From contig OZ245043.1 of NCBI GenBank assembly GCA_965224285.1, positions 2,852,001 through 2,916,000 on the forward strand: a stretch of 64,000 nucleotides of DNA. Direction: 5' to 3'. Below are positions 17,967-26,392 of the stretch, one piece after another (the stretch's first letter is position 1; every line of letters starts with the position of its first letter). The notes below the pieces were generated by a model, which saw only the letters and a program-made list of their open reading frames with translations, did not search any database and was not told the origin of the DNA. The stretch is from JAJCYK01 sp965224285 (GTDB taxonomy: Bacteria > Bacteroidota > Bacteroidia > Cytophagales > Cyclobacteriaceae). Position numbers and translations under genes: made by a program.

Positions 17967-18539
17967 TTTGTATAGTATTAATTCTATTTTTCTAAACATA
18001 CTTTTTTCAGGCCTCTTTCTGTAGTATTTGTAAACTTTACTTTCCGCGGTTGGTAAAATGCGGATTAAGAGTTGAGCCGCACCCTAACTTCAGCCCGGGA
18101 TTATTGTATTAAGTGGTATGCTAAGTGCATAATTTTCGCTGAAGAAGTCCTATTTACCTGGATTTAAATTTGAAAAACTTACTAGCGGTTTCGGTTTAAA
18201 TTACACTTAGCTAAACTTAAGCCAGGTAAGGGATCTGAAAAGTGTCGTTAAGAATTCTATTACTAGATGCGGAAAGAAATCTGACCTTTTAACACCAAAT
18301 CTGGGTTTCAACTCTCCAACCCGTTGCTTATGGGGTAATAATATAAATATCTGATTACAAAATATTTTACATAGCTCAGTCACTTGGCTTCGCCGAGTGA
18401 CGACTATAGTAGATTCACAATTGATCGCTGCTCCAGATGACCACTATATCAACCACTATAGCTTATCCATCACCTCAACATCAGCATGTTCTTTATGTTT
18501 AGTAAAAAATATTCCTCCTCGAGAGGACTTCCCTAATAG
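17967..18539. other. Long intergenic region without a gene
   Basis: No coding frame with protein-like composition was found on either strand. The sequence is A/T-rich except for a hairpin at 18379-18401. It separates two minus-strand genes, so the promoter of the small 17.7-kb gene should lie in its left end. Confidence 0.4.
18379..18401. repeat. Compact hairpin in the intergenic region
   Basis: Arms GTCACTTGGC and GCCGAGTGAC pair over 10 bp with one G-T wobble around the three-base loop TTC. There is no T-run next to it on either side, so it is not a standard intrinsic terminator; it could be a transcript-end structure for the phosphotriesterase gene or a remnant of a dispersed palindrome. 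Confidence 0.4.
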
Positions 18540-19571
18540 CTACCCAGATATTTTTCTTACCTCGATCTTCAAACTATCTCCGGGATTGGTAACCAGTAAT
18601 TGCCTGATCTCTGAGTCGGTAAATCCTTCTTGCTTGAAAGCTGGAAGCACCTGGTCAAAAATCATAGTATAAGGGGTAAAGTCACCTCCGTTTGCTTCAC
18701 CCACCGAATACCATCCTGCATCCTGGGAGATAAGTGTCTGATTGAGAAACCCTTGCTCCTTCATAAATTTCACTAGTTCTACGTGCCGGTCTACGCTGTC
18801 AGGTCTTATGCCGTCAAATTCAATATACGCTCCTCGTTGCGCAGCGGTAATATACAAGTCTTGGTCTTTTTCATTTTGGGCATGAACCCACCGAAAGGCG
18901 CTGGGATGCACCCCCTCATTTTCCAGGATATCCAGTTCTTCCATGGCGGCTACCCCATCCCCAGTATGACCGGATATACTCAGGCCGGTTTTAAGATGAG
19001 TCAAAGCGCTGGCCTTTAACAGTTTTTTGCCTATGGGCAGCAATGATCCTTGGTCAACCCCAATTTTAATAATACCGGGATAAACGTTCGTGTGGTCAAT
19101 GCCTGTTTCAGCTTCTTTGATCCACCGTTCGGCCAGTTGACTGCCGCTTTCCTGATGTGCATAGGCCGGTAGGTATTTCCCATCGAGGGCTGCGTAAAGT
19201 CCGGTACTGATCAGGATGTTTAACCCGCTAGCCATGGAAAGTTGTTTGGTCAACTGCGCATCCCTACCCAGAAATGGCGGGGTACAGTCCACCAAAGTGT
19301 GGCATCCGGCCGCTTTGAGTTTTTCCAAATAAGGTAGTACTACCCGCAGTACTTCTTCTTCAACATAACGATGAGTTCCGGTGTCTGCGGCGCCGATAAA
19401 ATCAACCAATAGGTGCTCATGGATCAGGGTGGTCCCTAACTCCGGTAATTCAATAGGACCGAGTACCGTCATTACTTTTTCCTCCTTAGGAGCGCTAGCC
19501 CATAAATCAGGCGCTGTGGATACTGCACCTATTAATATGGAGGCGTTTTGGAGAAATCTTCTTCTATGCAT
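18540..19571 (-). CDS. Tat-exported phosphotriesterase-family hydrolase/lactonase
   Basis: The start at 19571 gives 343 residues beginning MHRRRFLQNASILIGA, a twin-arginine-type signal (an extra ATG lies 8 codons upstream). Family marks (PF02126) are LIHEHLLVDF with His51 and His53 as the first metal pair, a Lys in IIKIGVDQGS as the carbamylated bridging residue, GLSISGHTGDG and FRWVHAQNEKD for the next His ligands, and SQDAGW near the end for the metal-binding Asp. The enzyme is expected to hydrolyse lactones or phosphotriesters in the periplasm after folding with metal in the cytosol. It appears to be a single gene. Confidence 0.85.
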   Translation of the reverse strand: MHRRRFLQNASILIGAVSTAPDLWASAPKEEKVMTVLGPIELPELGTTLIHEHLLVDFIGAADTGTHRYVEEEVLRVVLPYLEKLKAAGCHTLVDCTPPFLGRDAQLTKQLSMASGLNILISTGLYAALDGKYLPAYAHQESGSQLAERWIKEAETGIDHTNVYPGIIKIGVDQGSLLPIGKKLLKASALTHLKTGLSISGHTGDGVAAMEELDILENEGVHPSAFRWVHAQNEKDQDLYITAAQRGAYIEFDGIRPDSVDRHVELVKFMKEQGFLNQTLISQDAGWYSVGEANGGDFTPYTMIFDQVLPAFKQEGFTDSEIRQLLVTNPGDSLKIEVRKISG

Positions 19572-19722
19572 TGATTTCTGAATATTATAAGGCATCCCAT
19601 ATTATGAGTAGCCAATATGGTATACCTTTTATGAGTAAACCTTGGGTGGTTCAATGTGCCGTGCTTGAATATTTTCAAATTCGAAAAACCAGCGGTCATT
19701 GTTGCACCGCTAGTGAACCTAA

Positions 19723-20100
19723 TTATTCACTCATTTCAGCCATCTTGTTCATAGCATGAGTAAGCACATCGTCATGATCTTGGTCAGGACTGAACATGAT
19801 ACATTTCACGTCCTCCTCTACTACAGCGGTGTGACCGGCAGGCAGGTAAAAGACATCACCCGCTTTGAGTACTTCTTCGGAGCCATCATCGTATATGATC
19901 CTGAAAGCGCCCTGGATCATGTATCCCCAATGAGTACAGTGACAGCTATCGTTTGAAAGCCCTTCTAACAAAGGAGTGAAGTCGGTGCCCTGGGGTAATT
20001 CACTATAGGTAACATCCAGGTTTCCAAAACCTGACTGTCTTCTCATTAGGGTATCAGGGCCTTCCATTAAAACGGGGATGTCATCAAAATTTAGTTTCAT
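19723..20100 (-). CDS. Cupin-domain protein
   Basis: A 125-residue single-cupin protein. The two cupin motifs are present as CHCTHWGYMIQGAFRIIYDDGSEEVLKAGDVFYLPAGH (about 53-90): the first metal His is in THWGY, and the second motif ends with PAGHTAVV. The Cys-His-Cys cluster just ahead of the first motif (CHCTHWG) is unusual for small cupins and may add metal ligands. No neighbour explains a pathway, so it could be a small enzyme or a sensor. Confidence 0.8.
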   Translation of the reverse strand: MKLNFDDIPVLMEGPDTLMRRQSGFGNLDVTYSELPQGTDFTPLLEGLSNDSCHCTHWGYMIQGAFRIIYDDGSEEVLKAGDVFYLPAGHTAVVEEDVKCIMFSPDQDHDDVLTHAMNKMAEMSE

Positions 20101-20206
20101 AGTATCTGTTGTTATTGGGTTTAAAGAGTATAGAAGATAAGGAAAAGTTAATTCTCATTCAAATACGATCTAAATTGTTTAATACTTCATCAAAGGCATG
20201 CTCAAG
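20101..20206. other. Short spacer before the repeat block
   Basis: Between the cupin gene and the first repeat copy no gene is seen. It should carry the cupin promoter on the minus strand. Confidence 0.3.
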
Positions 20207-20470
20207 AGAGCGGATTGAAATTACGGAATGTGGGCTGAGGACGAGGAACTTCAAGCGAGAATACAAGAAATAAAAACAGCACCAAGACCCGCATGTCATC
20301 CTTTGGTCTTCACGCTGATTAGGTATGGGCAGTGCCCACAGCGTTGCTGTAGCTTCGGCGGAACAAGGCCATAGCCATCCTAAATATAAAAAGCCCGCTG
20401 CCGCTAAGTCCTTCGCCACTGTCCTTCGCCATTGGCTGCGGCCGTCGGTGAAGCTATGGCCAGATGAAAG
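20207..20470 (+). repeat. Dispersed ~260-bp repeat, left copy
   Basis: This stretch aligns over its full length, in the same orientation, with 26137-26392. Shared blocks include AACAGCACCAAGAC, GGTCTTCACGCTGA, CTGTAGCTTCGG, AAGGCCATAGC, CTAAATATAAAAA and GCTAAGTCCTTCGCC. It is G/C-richer than the surroundings and has no plausible reading frame. The similarity stops exactly where the right copy meets a tRNA gene. It bounds the left side of the TetR-bestrophin block. Confidence 0.8.
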
Positions 20471-20514
20471 AGGGCTAAAGTAAAAATATAAGGGACACGC
20501 GAAATCCGAAGTTA

Positions 20515-20570
20515 AGCAAGGCCAAGACTCGTATGTCCTCCTTCGCCTTCGCGCTGTTTGGTGGGAAATG
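20515..20570 (+). repeat. Partial third copy of the dispersed repeat
   Basis: The segment with CCAAGACTCGTATGTCCTCC, then CGCTG and GGTGGGA follows the central part of the larger copies (CCAAGACTCGCATTTCATCC ... CGCTGACTAGGTGTGGA) with many changes. It is followed by a short GCCCG/CGGGC hairpin at about 20575-20595. It looks like a decayed tandem fragment. Confidence 0.5.
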
Positions 20571-20724
20571 CCTGCCCGACCGTCATGCGGGCTGGATTGC
20601 CTCCGGCTATCTGTGTTGGGGGCGTTTCACAATCACGCCTGAGTTTGTAAGCCTGCTTCTATTTGATCACTTGATTGGGCCACCCTTAGTTTATTAGAGC
20701 GGTATAGAATAAACTTCCTGTAAC

Positions 20725-20755
20725 TTTGGTTTATAATTTTTCGTTTTTATATTTG
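20725..20755 (+). promoter_or_regulatory. Bacteroidota-type promoter of the tetR gene
   Basis: TTTG at 20725-20728, 19 bases, then TATATTTG at 20748-20755 fits the consensus TTTG-N19-TAnnTTTG exactly. Transcription would begin at about 20762, which is the first base of the operator described next, 30 bp before the GTG start codon. Confidence 0.7.
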
Positions 20756-20761
20756 AACATA

Positions 20762-20773
20762 GAATGAACATTC
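20762..20773 (+). promoter_or_regulatory. TetR operator, site 1
   Basis: GAATG-AA-CATTC, a perfect inverted repeat with two central bases, lies over the expected transcription start of tetR. An identical copy precedes the aldehyde dehydrogenase gene, so the TetR protein probably controls both. Confidence 0.7.
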
Positions 20774-20791
20774 AGTCACATCCTAAAAGTA

Positions 20792-21349
20792 GTGGATAGA
20801 AGAATTCAAATTATAGAAACAGCCATTGATCTATTCGTCAATCAGGGATTGCAACAAACCTCAATGGCCCAACTATCAAAAGTATCCGGCGTTGCAGTTG
20901 GAACCATGTACCACTACTTTGAAAGTAAAGATGTGCTGATCGAGACCATATTCCTCTATATCAGCGAAAAGTTAGGAGCAGAAGTACAATTTTCCATTGA
21001 AGAAAATGCATTGCCATTTAGAGAACGTTTTAACTTACTGATGAAGAAAGGATTCAATTTTTACCAAAACAACCCAAATTATTTCTTTTTTCATGATACC
21101 CATAACTACTCCCCATTGATTTCAAACGAACTGAGGGAAGAGTCAAGAAAGAATTATCAGATTGCCATGGATTTAATAAATGAAGGCATTGAAGAGGGAA
21201 TATTTAAGAAAATTGAGTCGGTGTTATTGGTACGCTGGATGTATAATAGCATTATTTCACTGATCCAAATTTCACTTAACAAAGAATTTAAGGTGACAAA
21301 AAATACCGTTAATACGGTAATAGACATGACCTGGAAGGGTTTAACTTAA
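20792..21349 (+). CDS. TetR/AcrR-family transcriptional repressor
   Basis: A 185-residue protein with a GTG start; no ATG exists in frame upstream before a stop. Residues 1-47 are the TetR helix-turn-helix (RRIQIIETAIDLFVNQGLQQTSMAQLSKVSGVAVGTMYHYFESKDVLIETIF). The C-terminal two-thirds is the ligand-binding helical domain, with aromatic residues near 90-105 (FNFYQNNPNYFFFHDTH). The operator and promoter in front argue for autorepression. The neighbouring aldehyde dehydrogenase and SDR genes suggest an aldehyde, alcohol or lipid-like inducer (inference). Confidence 0.9.
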   Translation: MDRRIQIIETAIDLFVNQGLQQTSMAQLSKVSGVAVGTMYHYFESKDVLIETIFLYISEKLGAEVQFSIEENALPFRERFNLLMKKGFNFYQNNPNYFFFHDTHNYSPLISNELREESRKNYQIAMDLINEGIEEGIFKKIESVLLVRWMYNSIISLIQISLNKEFKVTKNTVNTVIDMTWKGLT

Positions 21350-21368
21350 AAAAATTTCTTATTTAATA

Positions 21369-21380
21369 GAATGAACATTC
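21369..21380 (+). promoter_or_regulatory. TetR operator, site 2
   Basis: The same 12-bp inverted repeat as at 20762 lies 16 bp ahead of the aldehyde dehydrogenase start, with flanks also shared (ATAGAATGAACATTCA). It probably controls the dehydrogenase genes. Confidence 0.7.
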
Positions 21381-21395
21381 ATTAGAAACGATACT

Positions 21396-22997
21396 ATGAC
21401 AGCACAAGAAGCATTTAACTATTTAGACCCGCATTCGTGGGCAAACACAGCGGCAGTTGAAAAACTTGCTCTGATAGAAGAGATTCAGAAGAACCTAGGA
21501 AAATACGCTGACGCATTAGGCCAAGCGGACATTAAAATGAAAAATGACCTGATAGGAGCCGACATGTACACCAAAGGATTTGGTATCGCCGGTACTGCAG
21601 GCCCCATTGCAGGTATGCTGATGGGGAGTCATCACTTATATGAAGCTTTAGTAAATGGCGAGATGCTCCAACCGGTAAGTACTAAAAAATTAGATGGCAA
21701 CATTACAGAGATTCAAACATGGCCTATTTTTCCAAAGGACAAGATGTTGGCTGGTAAGCAAAAAGGATATGTGCACGTCAAAGGTGAACCAAAACAGATT
21801 AACCCCTTGGAAAAACCGGCCGGTATTATAGCGATCTCCGGAGCGGGCAACTATAGTTCTTCGGTTGAAATGGTAAAAGCGTTGTTTTTTGAAAACAAGG
21901 CAGCAATCCATAAACCACACCAAAACAATGTAGAATCCGACCGCATTTGGGCAAAAATTTTTCAGCCTTTAATTGATAGGAAAGCATTGGTCTTTATCGA
22001 GCCTGAAGAAGCAAGGGCTATGACAGTGCTTGAGGGTTTACATGCTATATATTTTACGGGTTCAACCGAAGTAGCCCATGCTATTCAAAATAATGCCAAA
22101 GCCCCTTTGGTTTCAGAATGCGGAGGTAATAATCCCCTGCTGGTCATACCCGGTAACAGGCCTTGGACAGACAAGGAAATCAAACATCAGGCGCTACAAA
22201 TCGCGTCACTGGGAAAAATGAACGGGGGTGCGGTTTGCGGTAGAGTGCAAACTATCATTACCTCTAAAAATTGGCCACAAAGAGAGCACTTCTTGGATAC
22301 GCTTAGAAAAGCCATATCAGAAGATACCTATGCGGTAGGGACCTACTACCCGGGTGTAGAAAAAACAAAGGAAGCTTTCCTGGAGAATCAACCCACGGCG
22401 GAAATCTTAAAAGTTGAAAACGGAAAATATCCTACTACTGATTTTGTTTTCATTCCCGATGTAAAGGAAGACGACTTTGCGGTAAGAAACGAAGCCTTTT
22501 GCCAGATCATATCAGAGGTTCCGCTAGATACTGAAAACAATGTCGACGACTTTCTAACCAAAGCTACCCAATTCTGCAATGAAAAAATGTTGGGCTCTTT
22601 AGGGTTGATGATTTTGGTCGATAACGATACCATGGAGGCAAACGAAGCCCGTATCCATCAAGCCATAAACGAATTGAACTATGGTGGAATAGCGGTAAAT
22701 ACCATTCCACCAAATGTGTTTATGAGCGCTTATCTCACCTGGGGAGGATGCAACGAAAACCAAGAAGATTTTGTATCCGGCGTTGGAAACTTCGGGAATG
22801 CCCATAACTATGAAAATATAGTAAAATCGGTATTGATCGATGATTTCAGTTCACCAGGAATGCTAATGACCAATAAAAAGATGATGGATCACTTGTTCAC
22901 AAACTCCGCTTACTTCTCCATAGATAACAGTTGGAGACACTTTGCCAAAATGGCTGGTCAAATGGTGGTTGACGGGTTTAAGAAAAAAGATTTTTAA
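21396..22997 (+). CDS. Aldehyde dehydrogenase family protein
   Basis: A 533-residue NAD(P)+-dependent aldehyde dehydrogenase-fold enzyme. The nucleotide-binding FTGSTEVAHAI, the family ECGGNNPLL block (ELGGKNP in most members) and the catalytic Cys281 in NGGAVCGRV are clear; the usual GQ-x-C is here GGAVC. A C-terminal extension of roughly 50 residues follows the usual end (GMLMTNKKMMDHLFTNSAYF). The divergence from the main ALDH group suggests an unusual acyl or long-chain aldehyde as substrate. It is first in the TetR-controlled gene set, with the SDR gene 27 bp behind. Confidence 0.85.
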   Translation: MTAQEAFNYLDPHSWANTAAVEKLALIEEIQKNLGKYADALGQADIKMKNDLIGADMYTKGFGIAGTAGPIAGMLMGSHHLYEALVNGEMLQPVSTKKLDGNITEIQTWPIFPKDKMLAGKQKGYVHVKGEPKQINPLEKPAGIIAISGAGNYSSSVEMVKALFFENKAAIHKPHQNNVESDRIWAKIFQPLIDRKALVFIEPEEARAMTVLEGLHAIYFTGSTEVAHAIQNNAKAPLVSECGGNNPLLVIPGNRPWTDKEIKHQALQIASLGKMNGGAVCGRVQTIITSKNWPQREHFLDTLRKAISEDTYAVGTYYPGVEKTKEAFLENQPTAEILKVENGKYPTTDFVFIPDVKEDDFAVRNEAFCQIISEVPLDTENNVDDFLTKATQFCNEKMLGSLGLMILVDNDTMEANEARIHQAINELNYGGIAVNTIPPNVFMSAYLTWGGCNENQEDFVSGVGNFGNAHNYENIVKSVLIDDFSSPGMLMTNKKMMDHLFTNSAYFSIDNSWRHFAKMAGQMVVDGFKKKDF

Positions 22998-23024
22998 TCA
23001 AACGATAATTAAGGCATTAATGAA

Positions 23025-23843
23025 ATGAGTAAAACTATTTTAATCACAGGGTGCAGTAGCGGCATTGGGCGCATGACTGCCAAATATTTTCAGGAAAAGG
23101 GTTGGAACGTGGTGGCCACAGTTAGGAGTAATCCCAAAGAGGACACCGAACTGAATGCCATGGACCATGTGCTGGTAACTGCACTTGACGTTACCAAAGA
23201 AGATACTATCAAAGCTTCAGTTGATGCAGCTATCAAACAATTCGGGCATATTGATGTGGTATTGAATAATGCAGGTTACGGTTCCTACGGGCTGCTAGAA
23301 GCCACCCCCGAGCATAAGATTAGAATGCAGTTTGACGTAAACGTTATTGGCACACTCCTGGTGTCAAGAGTAGTCATTCCCTACATGCGAGAAAGAGGCA
23401 GTGGTATTATAATTAATATCGCCTCCATGGGCGGCAAAGTTTCCTTTCCTCTAGGCACACTCTACCATGGGTCAAAATTTGCAGTGGAGGGCATGAGCGA
23501 GGCCCTAAGTTATGAGCTGGAGCCGGTTGGAATTAAAGTAAAAATCATTGAGCCTGGTGTCATTAAAACAAATTTTGGCGGGAGTTCTCTGGATCTGAAT
23601 CTTGATCCGTCGTTAACCGAATATCAGGAGTTCGCCGGCAAAATTCTAGAAGCCATGGAGGACATGGGAGATGCCGGTTCAGATCCTATCATGGTTGCTG
23701 AGACCATCTATAAAGCGGCTACTGATGGAACTGATCAACTTCGGTACATCGCTGGACCGGATGCGGAACAAATCATAGCGGCCAGAAAGCAGATGGACGA
23801 TTCCGAGTATCTAGCCATGATTAAAGGCCAGTTCGGATTATAG
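23025..23843 (+). CDS. Short-chain dehydrogenase/reductase (classical SDR)
   Basis: A 272-residue NAD(P)-dependent oxidoreductase with all classical marks: TGCSSGIG (8-15) for the cofactor, NNAGYG (81-86), Ser134, and Tyr147-x-x-x-Lys151 (YHGSKFAVEG). The reaction is oxidation of an alcohol or reduction of a carbonyl in the cytosol. Standing 27 bp after the aldehyde dehydrogenase gene, it may supply that enzyme with aldehyde (alcohol to aldehyde to acid). An intrinsic terminator follows. Confidence 0.9.
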   Translation: MSKTILITGCSSGIGRMTAKYFQEKGWNVVATVRSNPKEDTELNAMDHVLVTALDVTKEDTIKASVDAAIKQFGHIDVVLNNAGYGSYGLLEATPEHKIRMQFDVNVIGTLLVSRVVIPYMRERGSGIIINIASMGGKVSFPLGTLYHGSKFAVEGMSEALSYELEPVGIKVKIIEPGVIKTNFGGSSLDLNLDPSLTEYQEFAGKILEAMEDMGDAGSDPIMVAETIYKAATDGTDQLRYIAGPDAEQIIAARKQMDDSEYLAMIKGQFGL

Positions 23844-23848
23844 TTCAT

Positions 23849-23877
23849 AAAGCGCTGAGATTTATTCGGGGCTTTTT
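23849..23877 (+). terminator. Intrinsic terminator after the SDR gene
   Basis: AAAGCGCTGA and TCGGGGCTTT pair over 10 positions with one mismatch, closing a 7-base loop, with a run of five Ts overlapping the right arm. It would end the dehydrogenase transcript. The membrane genes start 15 bp later, so they either depend on read-through or have their own promoter. Confidence 0.5.
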
Positions 23878-23891
23878 ATACCTTAAACATT

Positions 23892-24392
23892 ATGGAACTT
23901 ATAAAGTACACCTCTGAGTGGGTGAGAGGCGAGGTTTTCCAAGGAAAGATAATGCTGCTTATCGGGGCAATTCTACTCATAGGTGGAATAGCCATATTGC
24001 GTAGCGAACACGAGATTTTGCGAGGGGCGCTTATCCCGTTAGGTGTGGTGATATTGATATTTTTAGGATATGGCGGCTTCCAGACATTTGGTCGGACTGC
24101 TCATTTAAAGAAGGTGGAATCTATATATGCACAGAACCGGCAGGAGGCGTTGACAACAGAATACGAGAAAGCCACCAAGGATGCCACCTCTTATAAAACC
24201 TTAAAAATCATATGGACTATCCTCATTATAGCTAGTGCGATTATGTATCTATTGATGTCAGGAGAATATTACAAAGGGCTGGCTATTGGAATAATTGGAT
24301 TATTTCTGACAACCTTGATTGTGGACTCTATTCTGCACTACCGACTGGATGTTTATTTAAAAAACTTAACCGAACTCATGTCTCACGGATAG
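23892..24392 (+). CDS. Small membrane protein of unknown function
   Basis: A 166-residue protein with four hydrophobic segments in two pairs (about 21-36, 43-62 and 104-123, 126-146) separated by a charged helical stretch (HLKKVESIYAQNRQEALTTEYEKATKDATSYKTLK, about 71-105). The family is not recognised. It lies 11 bp before the Pycsar-TM-like gene, so the two are surely co-expressed. Confidence 0.6.
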   Translation: MELIKYTSEWVRGEVFQGKIMLLIGAILLIGGIAILRSEHEILRGALIPLGVVILIFLGYGGFQTFGRTAHLKKVESIYAQNRQEALTTEYEKATKDATSYKTLKIIWTILIIASAIMYLLMSGEYYKGLAIGIIGLFLTTLIVDSILHYRLDVYLKNLTELMSHG

Positions 24393-24403
24393 AACTAAAA
24401 TCA

Positions 24404-25000
24404 ATGGACGGCACTAAAGAGCGTATCGAATTAGAAAACCCTAAAGGGCTGTATTACACCAAAAAGGAACCTCGTAAGTCTTTTGCAACCTATCAGCGAA
24501 ATCAAAACAAGTTTTATTTGAATACATTGAACCTGATCGATAGGAAGGCTGCAATAATGCTTCGTGTAAACGCCACGATTTTATCGGCGGCGGTTATTTT
24601 CTACAAAAACATCTCAGCCATTGAATACGGGGAGATGATCGGTACAATTTTAATCGTGTTTACCTTCATTTCGCTGACCTTTGCCATTTTGGCCTCCAGG
24701 CCCAATAGTTTAAGTTTTCATCGGCGATTTAAGAGGGATATTTCCAGCAAATACCAACTGAATGAGGAAAATCTGTTCATGGTAGGGATGGCTTCAGCCA
24801 TGACCCTTGAAGAGTATGAAAAGGCCTATGATCAGGTAGTGAAAAGCCAGGAGCTACAGATCGGGAACCAAATACGTATTATGTACCTGCTGGAAAGGGA
24901 GATGAAACGGGGCTACACCTATCTTGAGCTGGCATACAACAGCTTTCTTTTAGGCTTTCTGGTGCTGATTTTAGTTTTTATATTCGGCACCCTTCTGTAG
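24404..25000 (+). CDS. Pycsar-TM/DUF5706-like two-helix membrane protein
   Basis: A 198-residue protein with the DUF5706/PycTM layout: a short cytosolic start, a helix with LNLIDRKAAIMLRVNATILSAAVIFYKN (about 41-69), a second helix ending in FTFISLTFAILASRP (about 85-100), a helical cytosolic part, and a third hydrophobic helix at 175-197. In Pycsar anti-phage systems such proteins open the membrane after binding cCMP or cUMP made by a partner cyclase. No cyclase gene is visible within the window, and the neighbours are a small membrane protein and a bestrophin channel. It may belong to the wider DUF5706 family with a non-defence role. Confidence 0.6.
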   Translation: MDGTKERIELENPKGLYYTKKEPRKSFATYQRNQNKFYLNTLNLIDRKAAIMLRVNATILSAAVIFYKNISAIEYGEMIGTILIVFTFISLTFAILASRPNSLSFHRRFKRDISSKYQLNEENLFMVGMASAMTLEEYEKAYDQVVKSQELQIGNQIRIMYLLEREMKRGYTYLELAYNSFLLGFLVLILVFIFGTLL

Positions 25001-25059
25001 TAAATCTAGATTCAAACGGGAGCTTATCTGGTAAATAGTAAATAGAAAAGACGTCATAT

Positions 25060-26094
25060 ATGATTACAAAAAAACACGTGGACGTGAGTAAAATGATTGC
25101 CTGGTCTGGACATCATCTGCTCTGGCTACTTGGGGGTTCGGCGGTTATCGCAATGCTTTATCGCTATGAAATTATAGACTTTAATATTCCCTGGTTACCT
25201 ATTTCAGTCATCGGTACAGCCGTTGCCTTCTACATTGGTTTTAAGAATAACAGTTCATATGACCGTCTCTGGGAGGCACGTAAAATATGGGGGGCTATCG
25301 TAAATAGCAGCCGCGCCTGGGGATCCTATGTAAATAACTTTCTCACCAGCCAGTTTACAGCAAACAACATTTCTGATAATGAGTTGCATACCCTAAAAAC
25401 CCGACTGGTTTATAGGCATATCGGTTGGTTATATGCCCTGCGTAGTCAATTATTGCAAGTAACCGAGTGGGAACATGCCGGACAAGGTGGGCATCTGGGA
25501 AGGACGGCAAAGAAGTACCAAGAACAATTTGGTGTGGGTTTGGTCAATGACGAGGTAACTCAGATCGAGCTTCAACAGTTTTTACCGGAAACTGAATACG
25601 ACACTCTAATAAGGTTTAAAAACACCGCCACCCAGATCATAGACTTTCAAGGAAGAGACCTAACCTATTTAAGAAGCAGAGAATTAATAGATGACTTTCG
25701 TCATATGGAATTACAACAGATCCTATATCATTTTTATGAGCATCAAGGAAAAGCGGAACGGATTAAAAAATTTCCGTTGCCTCGGCAATATGCCAGCATG
25801 AGCCGATATTTTATAGGAATATTTTTATTTCTACTGCCTTTTAGTATAATCCCTGAACTGATGGAACTAGGTGAATGGGGCTTCTGGATGTCCATTCCAA
25901 TTACCGCTTTGGTAGGCTACGTATATGTGGCTATGGAGTTGGTAGGTGACTATTCAGAGAATCCTTTTCAGGGCATGGCCAATGATATCCCCATGCTTTC
26001 ATTATGTCGAGTAATTGAGATCGACCTACGCGAGATGTTAGGAGAAACCAATTTGCCTCCCAATATTGAATCCAAAAATGGCGTTCTATTGTAG
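25060..26094 (+). CDS. Bestrophin-family anion channel
   Basis: A 344-residue membrane protein of the bestrophin/UPF0187 family (PF01062). The first helices are followed by SYDRLWEARKIWGAIVNSSRAWG (about 67-89), the hallmark region, and the C-terminal half has the LPFSIIPELMELGEWGFW and later NPFQGMANDIPM segments typical of the bacterial group. Homologs are pentameric anion or cation channels of the inner membrane. It follows the Pycsar-TM-like gene by 59 bp, making three membrane genes in a row. Confidence 0.85.
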   Translation: MITKKHVDVSKMIAWSGHHLLWLLGGSAVIAMLYRYEIIDFNIPWLPISVIGTAVAFYIGFKNNSSYDRLWEARKIWGAIVNSSRAWGSYVNNFLTSQFTANNISDNELHTLKTRLVYRHIGWLYALRSQLLQVTEWEHAGQGGHLGRTAKKYQEQFGVGLVNDEVTQIELQQFLPETEYDTLIRFKNTATQIIDFQGRDLTYLRSRELIDDFRHMELQQILYHFYEHQGKAERIKKFPLPRQYASMSRYFIGIFLFLLPFSIIPELMELGEWGFWMSIPITALVGYVYVAMELVGDYSENPFQGMANDIPMLSLCRVIEIDLREMLGETNLPPNIESKNGVLL

Positions 26095-26136
26095 TCATAC
26101 AAAGCGAATACCAAGCATTGCTCAGGGGCACGCTTA

Positions 26137-26392
26137 AGAGCGAGAGTGAAGTTAGGGAAAGTGGGCTGAATATGAAGAACAACAAGCGAAGCTACAAGAG
26201 GTAAAACAGCACCAAGACTCGCATTTCATCCTTGGGTCTTCACGCTGACTAGGTGTGGAACAGAACCCATATCGCCTTCGCTGTAGCTTCGGTGGAGCAA
26301 GGCCATAGCCCGCCTAAATATAAAAAAGCCCGCTGTCGCTAAGTCCTTCGCCCAAGGCTTCGCCCGTCGATGAAAGCTATGGCGGGTGAAAG
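26137..26392 (+). repeat. Dispersed ~260-bp repeat, right copy, ending at tRNA-Val
   Basis: Full-length counterpart of the copy at 20207-20470, in direct orientation 5.9 kb away. Its right end touches the 3' end of the tRNA-Val gene, so the repeat is the downstream flank of the tRNA on the minus strand. Seen from that strand, the sequence just downstream of the tRNA contains CCCGCC and later AGCGGGCTTTTTT, which could act as a terminator. Confidence 0.8.

Noticed and set aside
20207..20470. Repeat considered as an insertion sequence
   Set aside because: It has no open frame for a transposase, no terminal inverted repeats and no flanking target duplication visible.
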